From Mucilaginibacter sp. (lineage in GTDB: Bacteria; Bacteroidota; Bacteroidia; Sphingobacteriales; Sphingobacteriaceae): a DNA stretch of 38,533 nucleotides. Of this stretch, positions 16,132 to 22,888 are shown in pieces. A program made the translations under genes and the position numbers. The notes under the pieces are model-generated. The model had not been told where the DNA came from, ran no database searches, and worked only from the letters and a program-made list of their open reading frames with translations. How positions within the stretch are numbered: position 1 is the stretch's first letter; every line of letters begins with the position of its first letter. The stretch spans positions 1-38,533 of the forward strand of contig NZ_JAQBOC010000011.1 in the NCBI RefSeq assembly GCF_028288225.1, in the 5' to 3' direction.

Positions 16132-16815
16132 TTAAATATTTCTTCCAATTACCAATAAAAGTTCTTGTGCCGACCGATGGTTATTATCCGTATCGGCAAG
16201 CTTTAAGAAATGGCGAGCTTTATGAATTGATCTTTCAACTGTTTCCCCATCTAAATATATTCTTCCCAATAAGTAGTTTGCTTCGTCAACTTCATATTGA
16301 CAGTTTCTAAATTCAGATACGTCCTGTGAAATTTTTAATAATATTTCAAGAGCATTTTCTATGCTTTTTTCAGTTCCTATCCCAAAGTGATAGCACAATG
16401 CTAATTGTAGTGAATTTGATTTGCCGAGGTTTTGGGCAATTTCATAAAGCTCAAATGCTTTTTTATACTCCTGTTTATTCCTACGAATTATAGCCAAATT
16501 ATTTGCTGAAATGCCGGAGCCGTTATCAATTCCTTTTTTATAAAGTTCAATTGCTAATTCTATATCCGGGTCACAATAAATTCCTTCACTTAAAAAATCA
16601 GCAGTCCGAATAATTGCATCATCATTGCCGTTTTTATAGGCTTTGTAATACCATTCAAAAGCGTTCGATTTGCCTTCGGCTGCAATTTCTACGTCTGCTA
16701 TTATTAGTCCATAATCATAGTGCGATGCAACTTCAAATTGGGCCACATTATCCCCGGCTTTGGCGAGTTGTAGCAAGGTATTCCAATCTTGAATGTTTGT
16801 TATTTGAGTTGCCAT
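16132..16815 (-). CDS. Sel1-like / tetratricopeptide repeat protein
   Basis: A 227-residue soluble protein made of Sel1-type helical repeats. They are visible as VAQFEVASHYDYGL, EWYYKAYKNGNDDAIIRTAD, LAIELYKKGIDNGSGISANN, ELYEIAQNLGKSNSLQLALC, YHFGIGTEKSIENALEIL and LLGRIYLDGETVERSIHKA. Such repeats bind other proteins. There is no signal peptide. The gene is A/T-rich and sits in the insert between hemCD and hemA; nothing ties it to heme synthesis. The partner and role are unknown. Confidence 0.8.
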   Translation of the reverse strand: MATQITNIQDWNTLLQLAKAGDNVAQFEVASHYDYGLIIADVEIAAEGKSNAFEWYYKAYKNGNDDAIIRTADFLSEGIYCDPDIELAIELYKKGIDNGSGISANNLAIIRRNKQEYKKAFELYEIAQNLGKSNSLQLALCYHFGIGTEKSIENALEILLKISQDVSEFRNCQYEVDEANYLLGRIYLDGETVERSIHKARHFLKLADTDNNHRSAQELLLVIGRNI

Positions 16816-16876
16816 TTTGAAGGGTATTTTATCCGGTCAAGGTAATAAAAATATACAAACAGCCATCAACCATCCC

Positions 16877-16898
16877 TTAATCAGGCGAATCATGGTTT
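16877..16898 (-). repeat. Right copy of the 22-bp inverted repeat flanking the insert
   Basis: The exact reverse complement of 14904-14925. The words CCATC/CATCC (minus strand GGATGG, GATGG) follow on its inner side, like the left copy but diverged. Similar sequences occur, from memory, as dispersed intergenic repeats in this family, so the pair may be two independent insertions. Confidence 0.8.
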
Positions 16899-16904
16899 AA
16901 AAAA

Positions 16905-16990
16905 ATGCGTTAAGGATGGAAGTGGATACCGGCCCGAGCCTAAGGCCTGCAGGCGTATGAACAGACAGCCTGGGCCGCAGGCAACGCCCC
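16905..16990 (-). repeat. Structured dispersed element next to hemA
   Basis: An 86-bp GC-rich block in otherwise A/T-rich DNA. On the minus strand it runs from GGGGCGTTGCCTGCGGCCC through AGGCTGTC to GTATCCACTTCCATCC and TAACGC. The ends are inverted (GCGTT/AACGC) and inner words pair (CGGCCC with GGGCCG, GCCTGCAGGC is palindromic). From memory it resembles the widespread Bacteroidetes intergenic element that starts GGGCGTT and ends ATCC-TAACG. It abuts the hemA stop codon, so it would lie at the 3' end of the hemA transcript. Confidence 0.6.
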
Positions 16991-16991
16991 G

Positions 16992-18218
16992 TTAATTATT
17001 ATTGATCAATATATCCTTAGCCATTATCATGGGCACGCTGATATATTTTTTCTCCATGTAGTTGATCACTTTTTCAAGTACTTCGCGGCTATGCTGGTCC
17101 ATGCCCTGCACTTCTTCGGCGAAAACAGAATTGATTGCCGTGTTGCGGATCTCTTTTATTTTTTCAGGAACCTGGCGCATGGCAAGCTCAATGCGGCGTT
17201 GCTTAAGCTCCAGTAAAAAATCGTTAATATTTTGCTCAATAATGCCTTCGGCATGGGTAAGCTCCTCATAACGCTCCTGCAGGTTCTTTTTGGCAACTTC
17301 GTTTAATGAGTGTACCTCAATAAAGTTTACCGGGAATTTTTCCAGCACATCCGGGTGGGTATCATTTGGCACAGCAAGGTCAACAATAGTTTTGCGACCG
17401 GTATCGCCATTTAATAATCCTTCATAAATTTCAGGAGTAATAATTGGCTCAGTTGAAGATGTACAGGTTATAATGGCATCAAAGCCTTTATTATAAGTTT
17501 TTAAAGCTTCAAGGTTAAATGCCTCACCGTTCAGATCAGCTGCTAATTTGGCTGCATTTGCAACAGTGCGGTTAAATACCGAAAAGTTTGAGAACTTATG
17601 TTTTTGAAGATATTTTGAAATATTGCGGTTTGTTTCGCCTGCGCCTATGATCAGGATGCGTGCGTTGGTGCACAGCTTAAGGTCCCTAAGCTTACGGTAA
17701 GCCAATGACACTACCGAAATAGGATTTTTTGAAATATTGGTATGCGTATAAACCTCTTTGGCTGTTTTTACTATGCAGTTCATATACATGCGCAACCCGT
17801 CGCCGGTTAGGCCCGCTTCTTTGCAGTTTTCGTATGCTTTGCGTAATTGGGCAAGGATCTCCTTTTCACCAACTATCAGGCTTTCAAGCGAGCATGAGGT
17901 ACGCAGCAGGTGCTCAAGGGCCTCCCTGTCTTCATAAATAGAAGCCGAATCTAAAAATGTGCCGGTAGATACAGGGCAAAGTCCCATATCAATAGAATCC
18001 ATAAACTCTTTGGCAAATGCTTTGTCAACCACATGCGATGTAAGCATCACAAATTCAACCCGGTTACAGGTTGACAGGTAAAACATTTCGGAAATGCCGA
18101 ATTGAGTTTTTACCCTATGCAGTTTCTCTGTTAGATTCTCCTGGCAAATCACCAATTTCCCCAACTCTTTCAGCTCAATGTGTTTATGCGTAAAAGCGAT
18201 TACCTTTAGATACTTCAA
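16992..18218 (-). CDS. hemA: Glutamyl-tRNA reductase
   Basis: Reduces Glu-tRNA(Glu) with NADPH to glutamate-1-semialdehyde, the first step of the C5 heme route. With the start chosen here it has 408 residues: KVIAFTHKHIEL at the N-terminus, catalytic Cys51 in YLSTCNRVEF, LIVGEKEILAQLRKAY, the NADP-binding RILIIGAGETNRNIS, VDLAVPNDTHP and a C-terminal dimerisation helix. The open frame continues upstream to another TTG at 18275, but family members start at MKYLKVIAFTH. A promoter -7 box also lies inside the extra 57 bp, so the TTG at 18218 is preferred. It is the first gene of the heme cluster, separated from hemCD by the insert. Confidence 0.95.
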   Translation of the reverse strand: MKYLKVIAFTHKHIELKELGKLVICQENLTEKLHRVKTQFGISEMFYLSTCNRVEFVMLTSHVVDKAFAKEFMDSIDMGLCPVSTGTFLDSASIYEDREALEHLLRTSCSLESLIVGEKEILAQLRKAYENCKEAGLTGDGLRMYMNCIVKTAKEVYTHTNISKNPISVVSLAYRKLRDLKLCTNARILIIGAGETNRNISKYLQKHKFSNFSVFNRTVANAAKLAADLNGEAFNLEALKTYNKGFDAIITCTSSTEPIITPEIYEGLLNGDTGRKTIVDLAVPNDTHPDVLEKFPVNFIEVHSLNEVAKKNLQERYEELTHAEGIIEQNINDFLLELKQRRIELAMRQVPEKIKEIRNTAINSVFAEEVQGMDQHSREVLEKVINYMEKKYISVPMIMAKDILINNN

Positions 18219-18241
18219 AGCTATTTTAAAATTTGACCCTA

Positions 18242-18275
18242 CAAAAGTAACAGGTTTAATACGATGCAGTGTCAA
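18242..18275 (-). promoter_or_regulatory. Promoter of hemA (TTG-N23-TACTTTTG)
   Basis: On the minus strand TTG (18273-18275) and TACTTTTG (18242-18249) are 23 nt apart, at the upper limit of the Bacteroidetes spacing. Transcription would start near 18235, about 17 nt before the TTG start at 18218. The -33 TTG is the same triplet that opens the longest reading frame. Confidence 0.6.
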
Positions 18276-18739
18276 CCCTTTGTCATACAGTTGTATTTAG
18301 AATGTTTATAAATAAAGGGTGCTTTTTTTGACAATTAAATAGCTTTTACCTATAAAATGACACATAAAATAACGAAAATGTTAAAAAAGCGAGCCTTGGT
18401 ATCCGTGTAATTGGCTATTTGGCAGCCGGGGTCGAGCACTTTAGGTTTCCGACAGCCGGCATCCGCATCATTCCGTACTATATCTGCCTGCCAAAACTTA
18501 TGAATTTGCAGCCGGAGTTTTTTGAAATATTATTTGGTTTGATGTTAATTTTAAAAGTAACCAGGCCCCTGGCTACATGGAAGATTATTTTTATGCGGAT
18601 TGCCTTTTTACCGGTACATATTGATATGGTTTCCGTGATCCTTTTCAATTGGGCAGCCTTTATGTAAGCCCGTTTATAGCCTGAATAAGGCTGGTTGCAG
18701 CTATGGGTTCGAAAGCAATTATTTAATCATCCAATATTA
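18276..18739. other. Divergent spacer without a convincing gene
   Basis: Between hemA and the alpha/beta hydrolase, 18276-18400 is A/T-rich. 18410-18480 is richer in GC, with short repeated words (CAGCCGG, GGCATCCGCATCATT-like). The rest holds an 82-codon open frame from a TTG with a hydrophobic product but no family likeness and no promoter, possibly a gene remnant. No RNA gene is visible. Confidence 0.4.
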
Positions 18740-18747
18740 TATCTTTG
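18740..18747 (+). promoter_or_regulatory. -7 promoter box (TATCTTTG) of the alpha/beta hydrolase
   Basis: TATCTTTG is an exact TAnnTTTG match ending only 8 bp before the ATG at 18756, so the mRNA would be leaderless or nearly so. No clear TTG lies at the -33 distance. Confidence 0.45.
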
Positions 18748-18755
18748 GTTTAATT

Positions 18756-19586
18756 ATGATCACAAAACAAAACTTCAACATCCCAGGCGCCAAAGGTCGT
18801 GGTATGCTGATGGACCTCACCTATAAAACGTCAATAAAAAATGCACCATTGGTAATTTTTGCCCATGGCTTTAAAGGCTTTAAGGACTGGGGTGCACATA
18901 ACCTGGTTGCGAATTACTTTGCCGAACATGGTTTCAGGTTTTTGAAATTCAATTTTTCGCACAATGGCACCACTGCCGACAAGCCAACCGACTTTGCCGA
19001 CCTGATTGCTTTTGCCGATAATACGTTTTCTATTGAGCTGGAAGATCTGAAAGCGGTTATTGATTTCGCATGCGGCGGATCAGGAATAGCGGCTGCAAGA
19101 AGTGTTTATTTAATGGGGCACAGCATGGGCGGCGGTATGAGCATTATAAAAGCTGCCGAAGACCCCCGGGTAAAAAAACTGGTTACCATGGCTTCCATAT
19201 CAGGATTCCGGAATTTATGGCCGCAGGAAATTGAAGAACAATGGCGCTTAACCGGTATTACTTACATGCTAAATAAACGGACCGGACAGCAAATGCCTTT
19301 AAAAGTTAGCCTGCTTAATGATTTGGACAGGAACCCTGCGCGGCTTGATATACTGGCCCATGCCGCCAAAGTAAAACAACCCTGGCTTATTGTGCATGGT
19401 GATGAAGATACCTCTGTACCTGTAACCCACGCCGAAGAACTGAAAGCAGCGCAACCACACGCTACGTACTCAGTAATTCAGGGGGCTGACCATGTATTTG
19501 GCGCAACACAGCCTTATGCTGAGCAAAGTTTACCCGTTCATTTGCTTGAATTTTGTAAGCAAACAATTGCTTTTCTAAAAAAATAG
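18756..19586 (+). CDS. Alpha/beta hydrolase
   Basis: A 276-residue cytosolic serine hydrolase. The oxyanion-side motif is IFAHGFKGFKDWG (34-46), the nucleophile elbow is GHSMGGG with Ser123, the acid is Asp218 (or Asp216) in VHGDEDTSVP, and the base is His246 in QGADHVFG. It resembles dienelactone-hydrolase-like or acyl-peptidase-like esterases; the substrate is unknown. No signal peptide. The first ATG is placed directly behind a -7 box. A same-strand MBL-fold gene follows after about 115-155 bp, probably with its own promoter. Confidence 0.9.
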   Translation: MITKQNFNIPGAKGRGMLMDLTYKTSIKNAPLVIFAHGFKGFKDWGAHNLVANYFAEHGFRFLKFNFSHNGTTADKPTDFADLIAFADNTFSIELEDLKAVIDFACGGSGIAAARSVYLMGHSMGGGMSIIKAAEDPRVKKLVTMASISGFRNLWPQEIEEQWRLTGITYMLNKRTGQQMPLKVSLLNDLDRNPARLDILAHAAKVKQPWLIVHGDEDTSVPVTHAEELKAAQPHATYSVIQGADHVFGATQPYAEQSLPVHLLEFCKQTIAFLKK

Positions 19587-19711
19587 CTTGTTTATTTTGA
19601 CCTGCAGCCAGGTATTAAACGTTTATTAAACTTAATGCAAAAGCGTTTGTTAGACGCAAGGATGAGAATGTAACAATTCAGCTTCATAATACTTCACTAA
19701 AATGCCTGTAG

Positions 19712-19719
19712 TATATTTG
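19712..19719 (+). promoter_or_regulatory. -7 promoter box (TATATTTG) inside the longest MBL reading frame
   Basis: TATATTTG is an exact TAnnTTTG match predicting a start of transcription near 19726. It lies after the ATG at 19702 and 21 bp before the ATG at 19741, and so argues for the second start. No TTG is seen at -33. Confidence 0.45.
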
Positions 19720-19740
19720 GGCAGTAATTTACACCTATCT

Positions 19741-20733
19741 ATGAGTTTATCAGGGGCGAGTAAAAAGGGGAGAAAGTTTTTAAATCCGATCCCTACCAAT
19801 GAGGTCGGATTTGGCAAAATGATCCCCATATTAAAAGAATACTATAACAACAAAGCCGAAAACACCCCCAAACAGCAATTAGGTCCGTTTAAAACCGATG
19901 TTTCAGTCTTTCAAGCTCCTCCTGAAACGGGATTAAGGATCACATTGATCGGGCATTCGAGCTTGTTGATAGAGATTGATGGCAAACGGATCCTGACCGA
20001 CCCTGTTTGGAGCGACAGGGTATCGTTCAGCTCATTTTTTGGGCCTAAACGCTTCTATCAGTCGCCTATAACACTGGAGGAGCTGCCACCATTAGATGCC
20101 ATTATCCTGTCACATGATCATTACGACCATCTTGATAAAAACACCATTAAGTTTTTTGCAGATAAAACAATCCCGTTCATCTGCTCGCTTGGCGTTGGGA
20201 AGCTTATTGAAGATTGGGGCATTGAAAGAAACTATATCAGTGAACTGGATTGGGGCGATAGCATAATGCTTGATGGAGATTGCAATATAATAGCAACCCC
20301 GGCGAGGCATTTTAGTGGTCGTGGTGTAATTGGCCGCAACGAAACCTTATGGTCATCATTTGTAATTAAAAGCCCCCGGCATAATATATTTTTTGGTGCG
20401 GATTCCGGCTGGTTTCCCGGCTTTAAAGAGATAGGCGATACCTTTGGCCCGTTTGATCTGACCATGCTGGAGATTGGCGCTTACGGAACATACTGGCCCG
20501 ACATCCACATGGGTCCCGACAATGCATCAAACGCCCACCTGGCACTAAACGGAAAGCTGATGATGCCTATCCATTGGGGCACCTTTAACCTTGCACCACA
20601 TGCCTGGTATGAACCAATTGAACGGTTAGTAACCTATGCCAAAGAAAAGCATATTGAACTGTTTGTACCTGAACCGGGGAAACCCACAGAGGTGAAGCCA
20701 TATGTTTCCGGGTGGTGGCAGAAATACCGCTGA
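19741..20733 (+). CDS. MBL-fold metallohydrolase (UlaG/NAPE-PLD-like)
   Basis: A 330-residue metallo-beta-lactamase-fold enzyme of the L-ascorbate-6-phosphate lactonase / NAPE-phospholipase D branch. The metal site is LSHDHYDHLD (His125, His127, Asp129, His130), then His190 in ATPARHFSGRG, Asp221 in FFGADSGWF and His278 in MMPIHWGTF. The N-terminal RKFLNPIPT and GHSSLLIEIDGKRILTDP are branch-typical. The frame is open to an earlier ATG at 19702 (13 more residues), but family proteins start near here and a -7 box lies in the extra segment. No signal peptide; probably cytosolic. Substrate unknown. Confidence 0.9.
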   Translation: MSLSGASKKGRKFLNPIPTNEVGFGKMIPILKEYYNNKAENTPKQQLGPFKTDVSVFQAPPETGLRITLIGHSSLLIEIDGKRILTDPVWSDRVSFSSFFGPKRFYQSPITLEELPPLDAIILSHDHYDHLDKNTIKFFADKTIPFICSLGVGKLIEDWGIERNYISELDWGDSIMLDGDCNIIATPARHFSGRGVIGRNETLWSSFVIKSPRHNIFFGADSGWFPGFKEIGDTFGPFDLTMLEIGAYGTYWPDIHMGPDNASNAHLALNGKLMMPIHWGTFNLAPHAWYEPIERLVTYAKEKHIELFVPEPGKPTEVKPYVSGWWQKYR

Positions 20734-20817
20734 TTTTAATGATTAAATGATTTCGCTGATTAGGGGATTTTTTGACTTTTAACTGGGGATCCTTGAATCC
20801 TAAGCATCATGGTTCAG

Positions 20818-20882
20818 AACCTGCTGTAACGGCTGTAATGTTTGTATTAGGAAATAACATGCGTAACAGGCGATACAGCAGA
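20818..20882. repeat. Dyad element, copy A1
   Basis: A 65-bp imperfect palindrome. CTGCTGTA at the left end pairs with TACAGCAG at the right, and CTGT, CG and ATGTT blocks pair further in around a TGTATTAGG-like loop. A diverged copy (roughly 57 of 65 identical by eye) sits 396 bp downstream in the same orientation. Confidence 0.75.
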
Positions 20883-20937
20883 ACCCCCACAGTACGTTAT
20901 TGCAATGACGTGGTGAAGAAGGTTTTGAGTTGATGCC

Positions 20938-20993
20938 TGTATTTTTTGTAAATGTTGTATTGGGGTATTACAGGTGTTACAGGAAATACAGCA
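20938..20993. repeat. Dyad element, single copy of type B
   Basis: TGTATTTTTTGTAA on the left pairs with TTACAGGAAATACA on the right, allowing G-T pairs. It surrounds ATGTTGTATTGGGG and a second half-site TATTACAGGTG. It is nearly identical to the core of the 100-bp tandem repeat at 24,233-24,482. Confidence 0.75.
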
Positions 20994-21144
20994 GTTCAAC
21001 CAATCCGCATCGTCATTGGCTGATCTGATTGCTTGCAACCTGCTTCCAAGCAATCTCTAAGCCATCCATGCACGGGGAATAAAAAAGCCATGTGTAAACT
21101 AATCAAGCGGCTGTAAGGCCCTATCAGTATAAAGGTTCATTAAC

Positions 21145-21201
21145 TGTCCTGTGTAGTCCGCCAGCTGGCGGATCGTTCCTCGCAATGACGGGGCGATGAG
21201 G
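21145..21201. repeat. Partial REP-like element with a perfect 14-bp palindrome
   Basis: CCGCCAGCTGGCGG (21158-21171) is a perfect palindrome, followed by CCTCGCAATGACGG, which is the end word of the REP-like element at 7020-7107. It appears to be half or a decayed form of that family. Confidence 0.6.
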
Positions 21202-21213
21202 TTTTTTTCAGAT

Positions 21214-21278
21214 AACCTGCTGTAACGGGTGTAATGTTTGTATTGAGAGATAACATACGTAACAGGTGATACAAGGAG
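21214..21278. repeat. Dyad element, copy A2
   Basis: A direct copy of the element at 20818-20882 with about eight substitutions. The right terminal arm is decayed (ACAAGGAG in place of ACAGCAG), so the outer stem is weaker. A1 and A2 enclose a B-type dyad and a partial REP-like element. Confidence 0.7.
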
Positions 21279-21306
21279 AACAGCAATTCCAATTGAAACA
21301 CGGTAC

Positions 21307-22011
21307 TTACCCGTTAACCGCTTTCGGAAACCTCAATATCAACTGCGGATCGGGGACATTCTTCAGGTAGATCTCTTTTTCTGAATAACGGCAAACACCG
21401 GGGTAATCTCCCTGCTTGCCTACCATATCAAACATTAGCTGGAAATGTAAATGCGGAGGCCAGTGGCCATTCTCTTCTATTTGTCCAAAGCTGGCTATCT
21501 TTTCATTTTTGCTGAAGGGTTTGCCAGGATACAAGCCATCAAGGCTTTTACGGCTGAGGTGGCCATATAGGGTATACAGCTTCAAATCATCCAATTGATG
21601 TTCAATAATTATGGTTGGCCCGTAATCGCCAAAGTTATCATTATCGTTAAAGCTGTGAACCTTTCCCTGTAAGGGTGAATAAACTTGCGTGCCTGCTGAA
21701 GCCCATATATCAACCCCTAAATGCAGCCTGCGTGGCTCATCACCGGCGTCAAAGTGAGCGCTGCGGGCATAGATGGTGCGGTGCTCCATATAACCGCCAA
21801 TGCCATATTTGCAATTATTACCGCTAAGTTTACGATTTATCCATTGGTTGAATTTCGCTGTGTCCGAAAAAGTATCAGCATCCAGCTCCGTATTTGAGGC
21901 CGTAAAATTAAAATGATACAAGTTATCAGCAGCCAGATCAAAATCAATCACTTTACCAGCAATACCAGGGTGGGCGGCTAAATAAGCAGCTAAGCGGACG
22001 GCAGCATCCAT
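21307..22011 (-). CDS. M23-family metallopeptidase (LytM-like)
   Basis: A 234-residue peptidase with a LytM/peptidase M23 domain in the C-terminal half. The first zinc ligands are in HLGVDIWA (HxxxD), then YTLYGHLS and the HLHF motif after NGHWPP. The N-terminal ~100 residues (AAYLAAHPGIAGKVIDF) are not a known targeting sequence, and no signal peptide is seen, which is unusual for a cell-wall hydrolase. It could act on a cytosolic peptide, or be an M23-like protein with another role. It is the last gene of the permease-lipoprotein-rbfA-M23 run, 5 bp after rbfA. Confidence 0.88.
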   Translation of the reverse strand: MDAAVRLAAYLAAHPGIAGKVIDFDLAADNLYHFNFTASNTELDADTFSDTAKFNQWINRKLSGNNCKYGIGGYMEHRTIYARSAHFDAGDEPRRLHLGVDIWASAGTQVYSPLQGKVHSFNDNDNFGDYGPTIIIEHQLDDLKLYTLYGHLSRKSLDGLYPGKPFSKNEKIASFGQIEENGHWPPHLHFQLMFDMVGKQGDYPGVCRYSEKEIYLKNVPDPQLILRFPKAVNG

Positions 22012-22016
22012 TATGG

Positions 22017-22388
22017 TTATTCAGTTTCAGGGTGCTTGTCTTCTTTGCTTATTTTATCAAATATCTTGTCCATCCGCTCAACGTATTCGCTGGTATCATC
22101 CACAAAAAACTCCAGTTGGGGTATTATCCTTACCTGGTCTTTTATACGGGCGCCCAGTTTGTACCTGATCTCGGATGCATGCAATTTTATGGTTTGCAGC
22201 GCCAGCGGTGTATTGGTATTATTAAAAAAGCTTAAAAATACGCGGGCAATAGCCAAATCAGGCGTAACCCTAACTTTGGTAATTGTGATAAGCGTGTTTG
22301 GTAAATAGTTTACTCCCTCGCGCTGAAATATAGCGGCCAGGTCCTGTTGTATTACTCCTGCAAATTTTTGCTGACGTTTTGATTCCAT
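22017..22388 (-). CDS. rbfA: 30S ribosome-binding factor RbfA
   Basis: A 123-residue ribosome maturation factor that binds the 30S subunit and helps 16S rRNA 5'-end processing. The N-terminal RQQKFAGVIQQDLAAIF, central ITKVRVTPDLAIARVFLSFF and C-terminal IRYKLGARIKDQVRIIPQLEFFVDD match the KH-like RbfA fold. The length is typical. It lies between a small lipoprotein/permease pair and the M23 gene, and a neighbouring LolC/E-type permease is common in this phylum. Confidence 0.95.
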   Translation of the reverse strand: MESKRQQKFAGVIQQDLAAIFQREGVNYLPNTLITITKVRVTPDLAIARVFLSFFNNTNTPLALQTIKLHASEIRYKLGARIKDQVRIIPQLEFFVDDTSEYVERMDKIFDKISKEDKHPETE

Positions 22389-22396
22389 GTTATTTT

Positions 22397-22510
22397 AAGC
22401 TGAAAGGTAAAAGCGGAAAGCGGAAAGCTTCCTCATCCAATCCCTCGTTATTCTTTTATTTGCAAATCCCTTATTGTGCTTTTTGCTTTGGTCTTTTAGC
22501 TTTAAGCTCC
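22397..22510. repeat. Inverted repeat of AAGC/GCTT words upstream of rbfA
   Basis: The left arm (22397-22430: AAGCTGAAAGG, AAAGCGGAAAGCGGAAAGC) is loosely mirrored by 22476-22510 (GTGCTTTTTGC, TTTTAGCTTTAAGC). A similar single arm occurs at 37131-37170, upstream of pdxA. Confidence 0.55.
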
Positions 22511-22879
22511 CTACCTGCACATATCCTGGGGGATCTCTTTTGTTATTTTTATTAATTTTTTAACTACCAGGGTACTGTCATACTCCGAGCCGAGACCTTC
22601 TTTGTCCGACCGTACCTTTATACCTTCTACTTCAACATAAACAGGCTCATAAGGTTTTTCAAAATTAAGCTGCGAGTATTTTAATTCAAGCTGGGCCGAG
22701 TTATCTGTAACCCAAAATTCACGGCCGCTATCGCAATCTTTAAATGATTTTACTTCAGGCCCAAAGCTATATACTCCCTTGTAAACAACAGCCTCTGTTT
22801 TATTACCACCGCTATTATTGCATGAGCAGGCAGCAATAGCCACTACGCATATTAAATATCTTAACCACCTCACATGCAT
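22511..22879 (-). CDS. Small lipoprotein, resembling the NlpE C-terminal domain
   Basis: A 122-residue lipoprotein. The signal ends in a lipobox AIAAC (Cys18), followed by a Gly/Asn linker (NNSGGN). The mature part (YSFGPEVKSFKDCDSGREFWV, SAQLELKYSQL, VYVEVEGIKV) resembles the small OB-like C-terminal domain of NlpE/copper-homeostasis lipoproteins. This is weak likeness from motif reading, not proof. It starts 9 bp after the upstream permease gene and is probably co-transcribed with it. Confidence 0.8.
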   Translation of the reverse strand: MHVRWLRYLICVVAIAACSCNNSGGNKTEAVVYKGVYSFGPEVKSFKDCDSGREFWVTDNSAQLELKYSQLNFEKPYEPVYVEVEGIKVRSDKEGLGSEYDSTLVVKKLIKITKEIPQDMCR

Positions 22880-22888
22880 TCAATAAAT

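Noticed and set aside
18419..18667. 82-codon hydrophobic plus-strand frame from a TTG
   Set aside because: No promoter box or family motif, irregular composition; at most a gene remnant.
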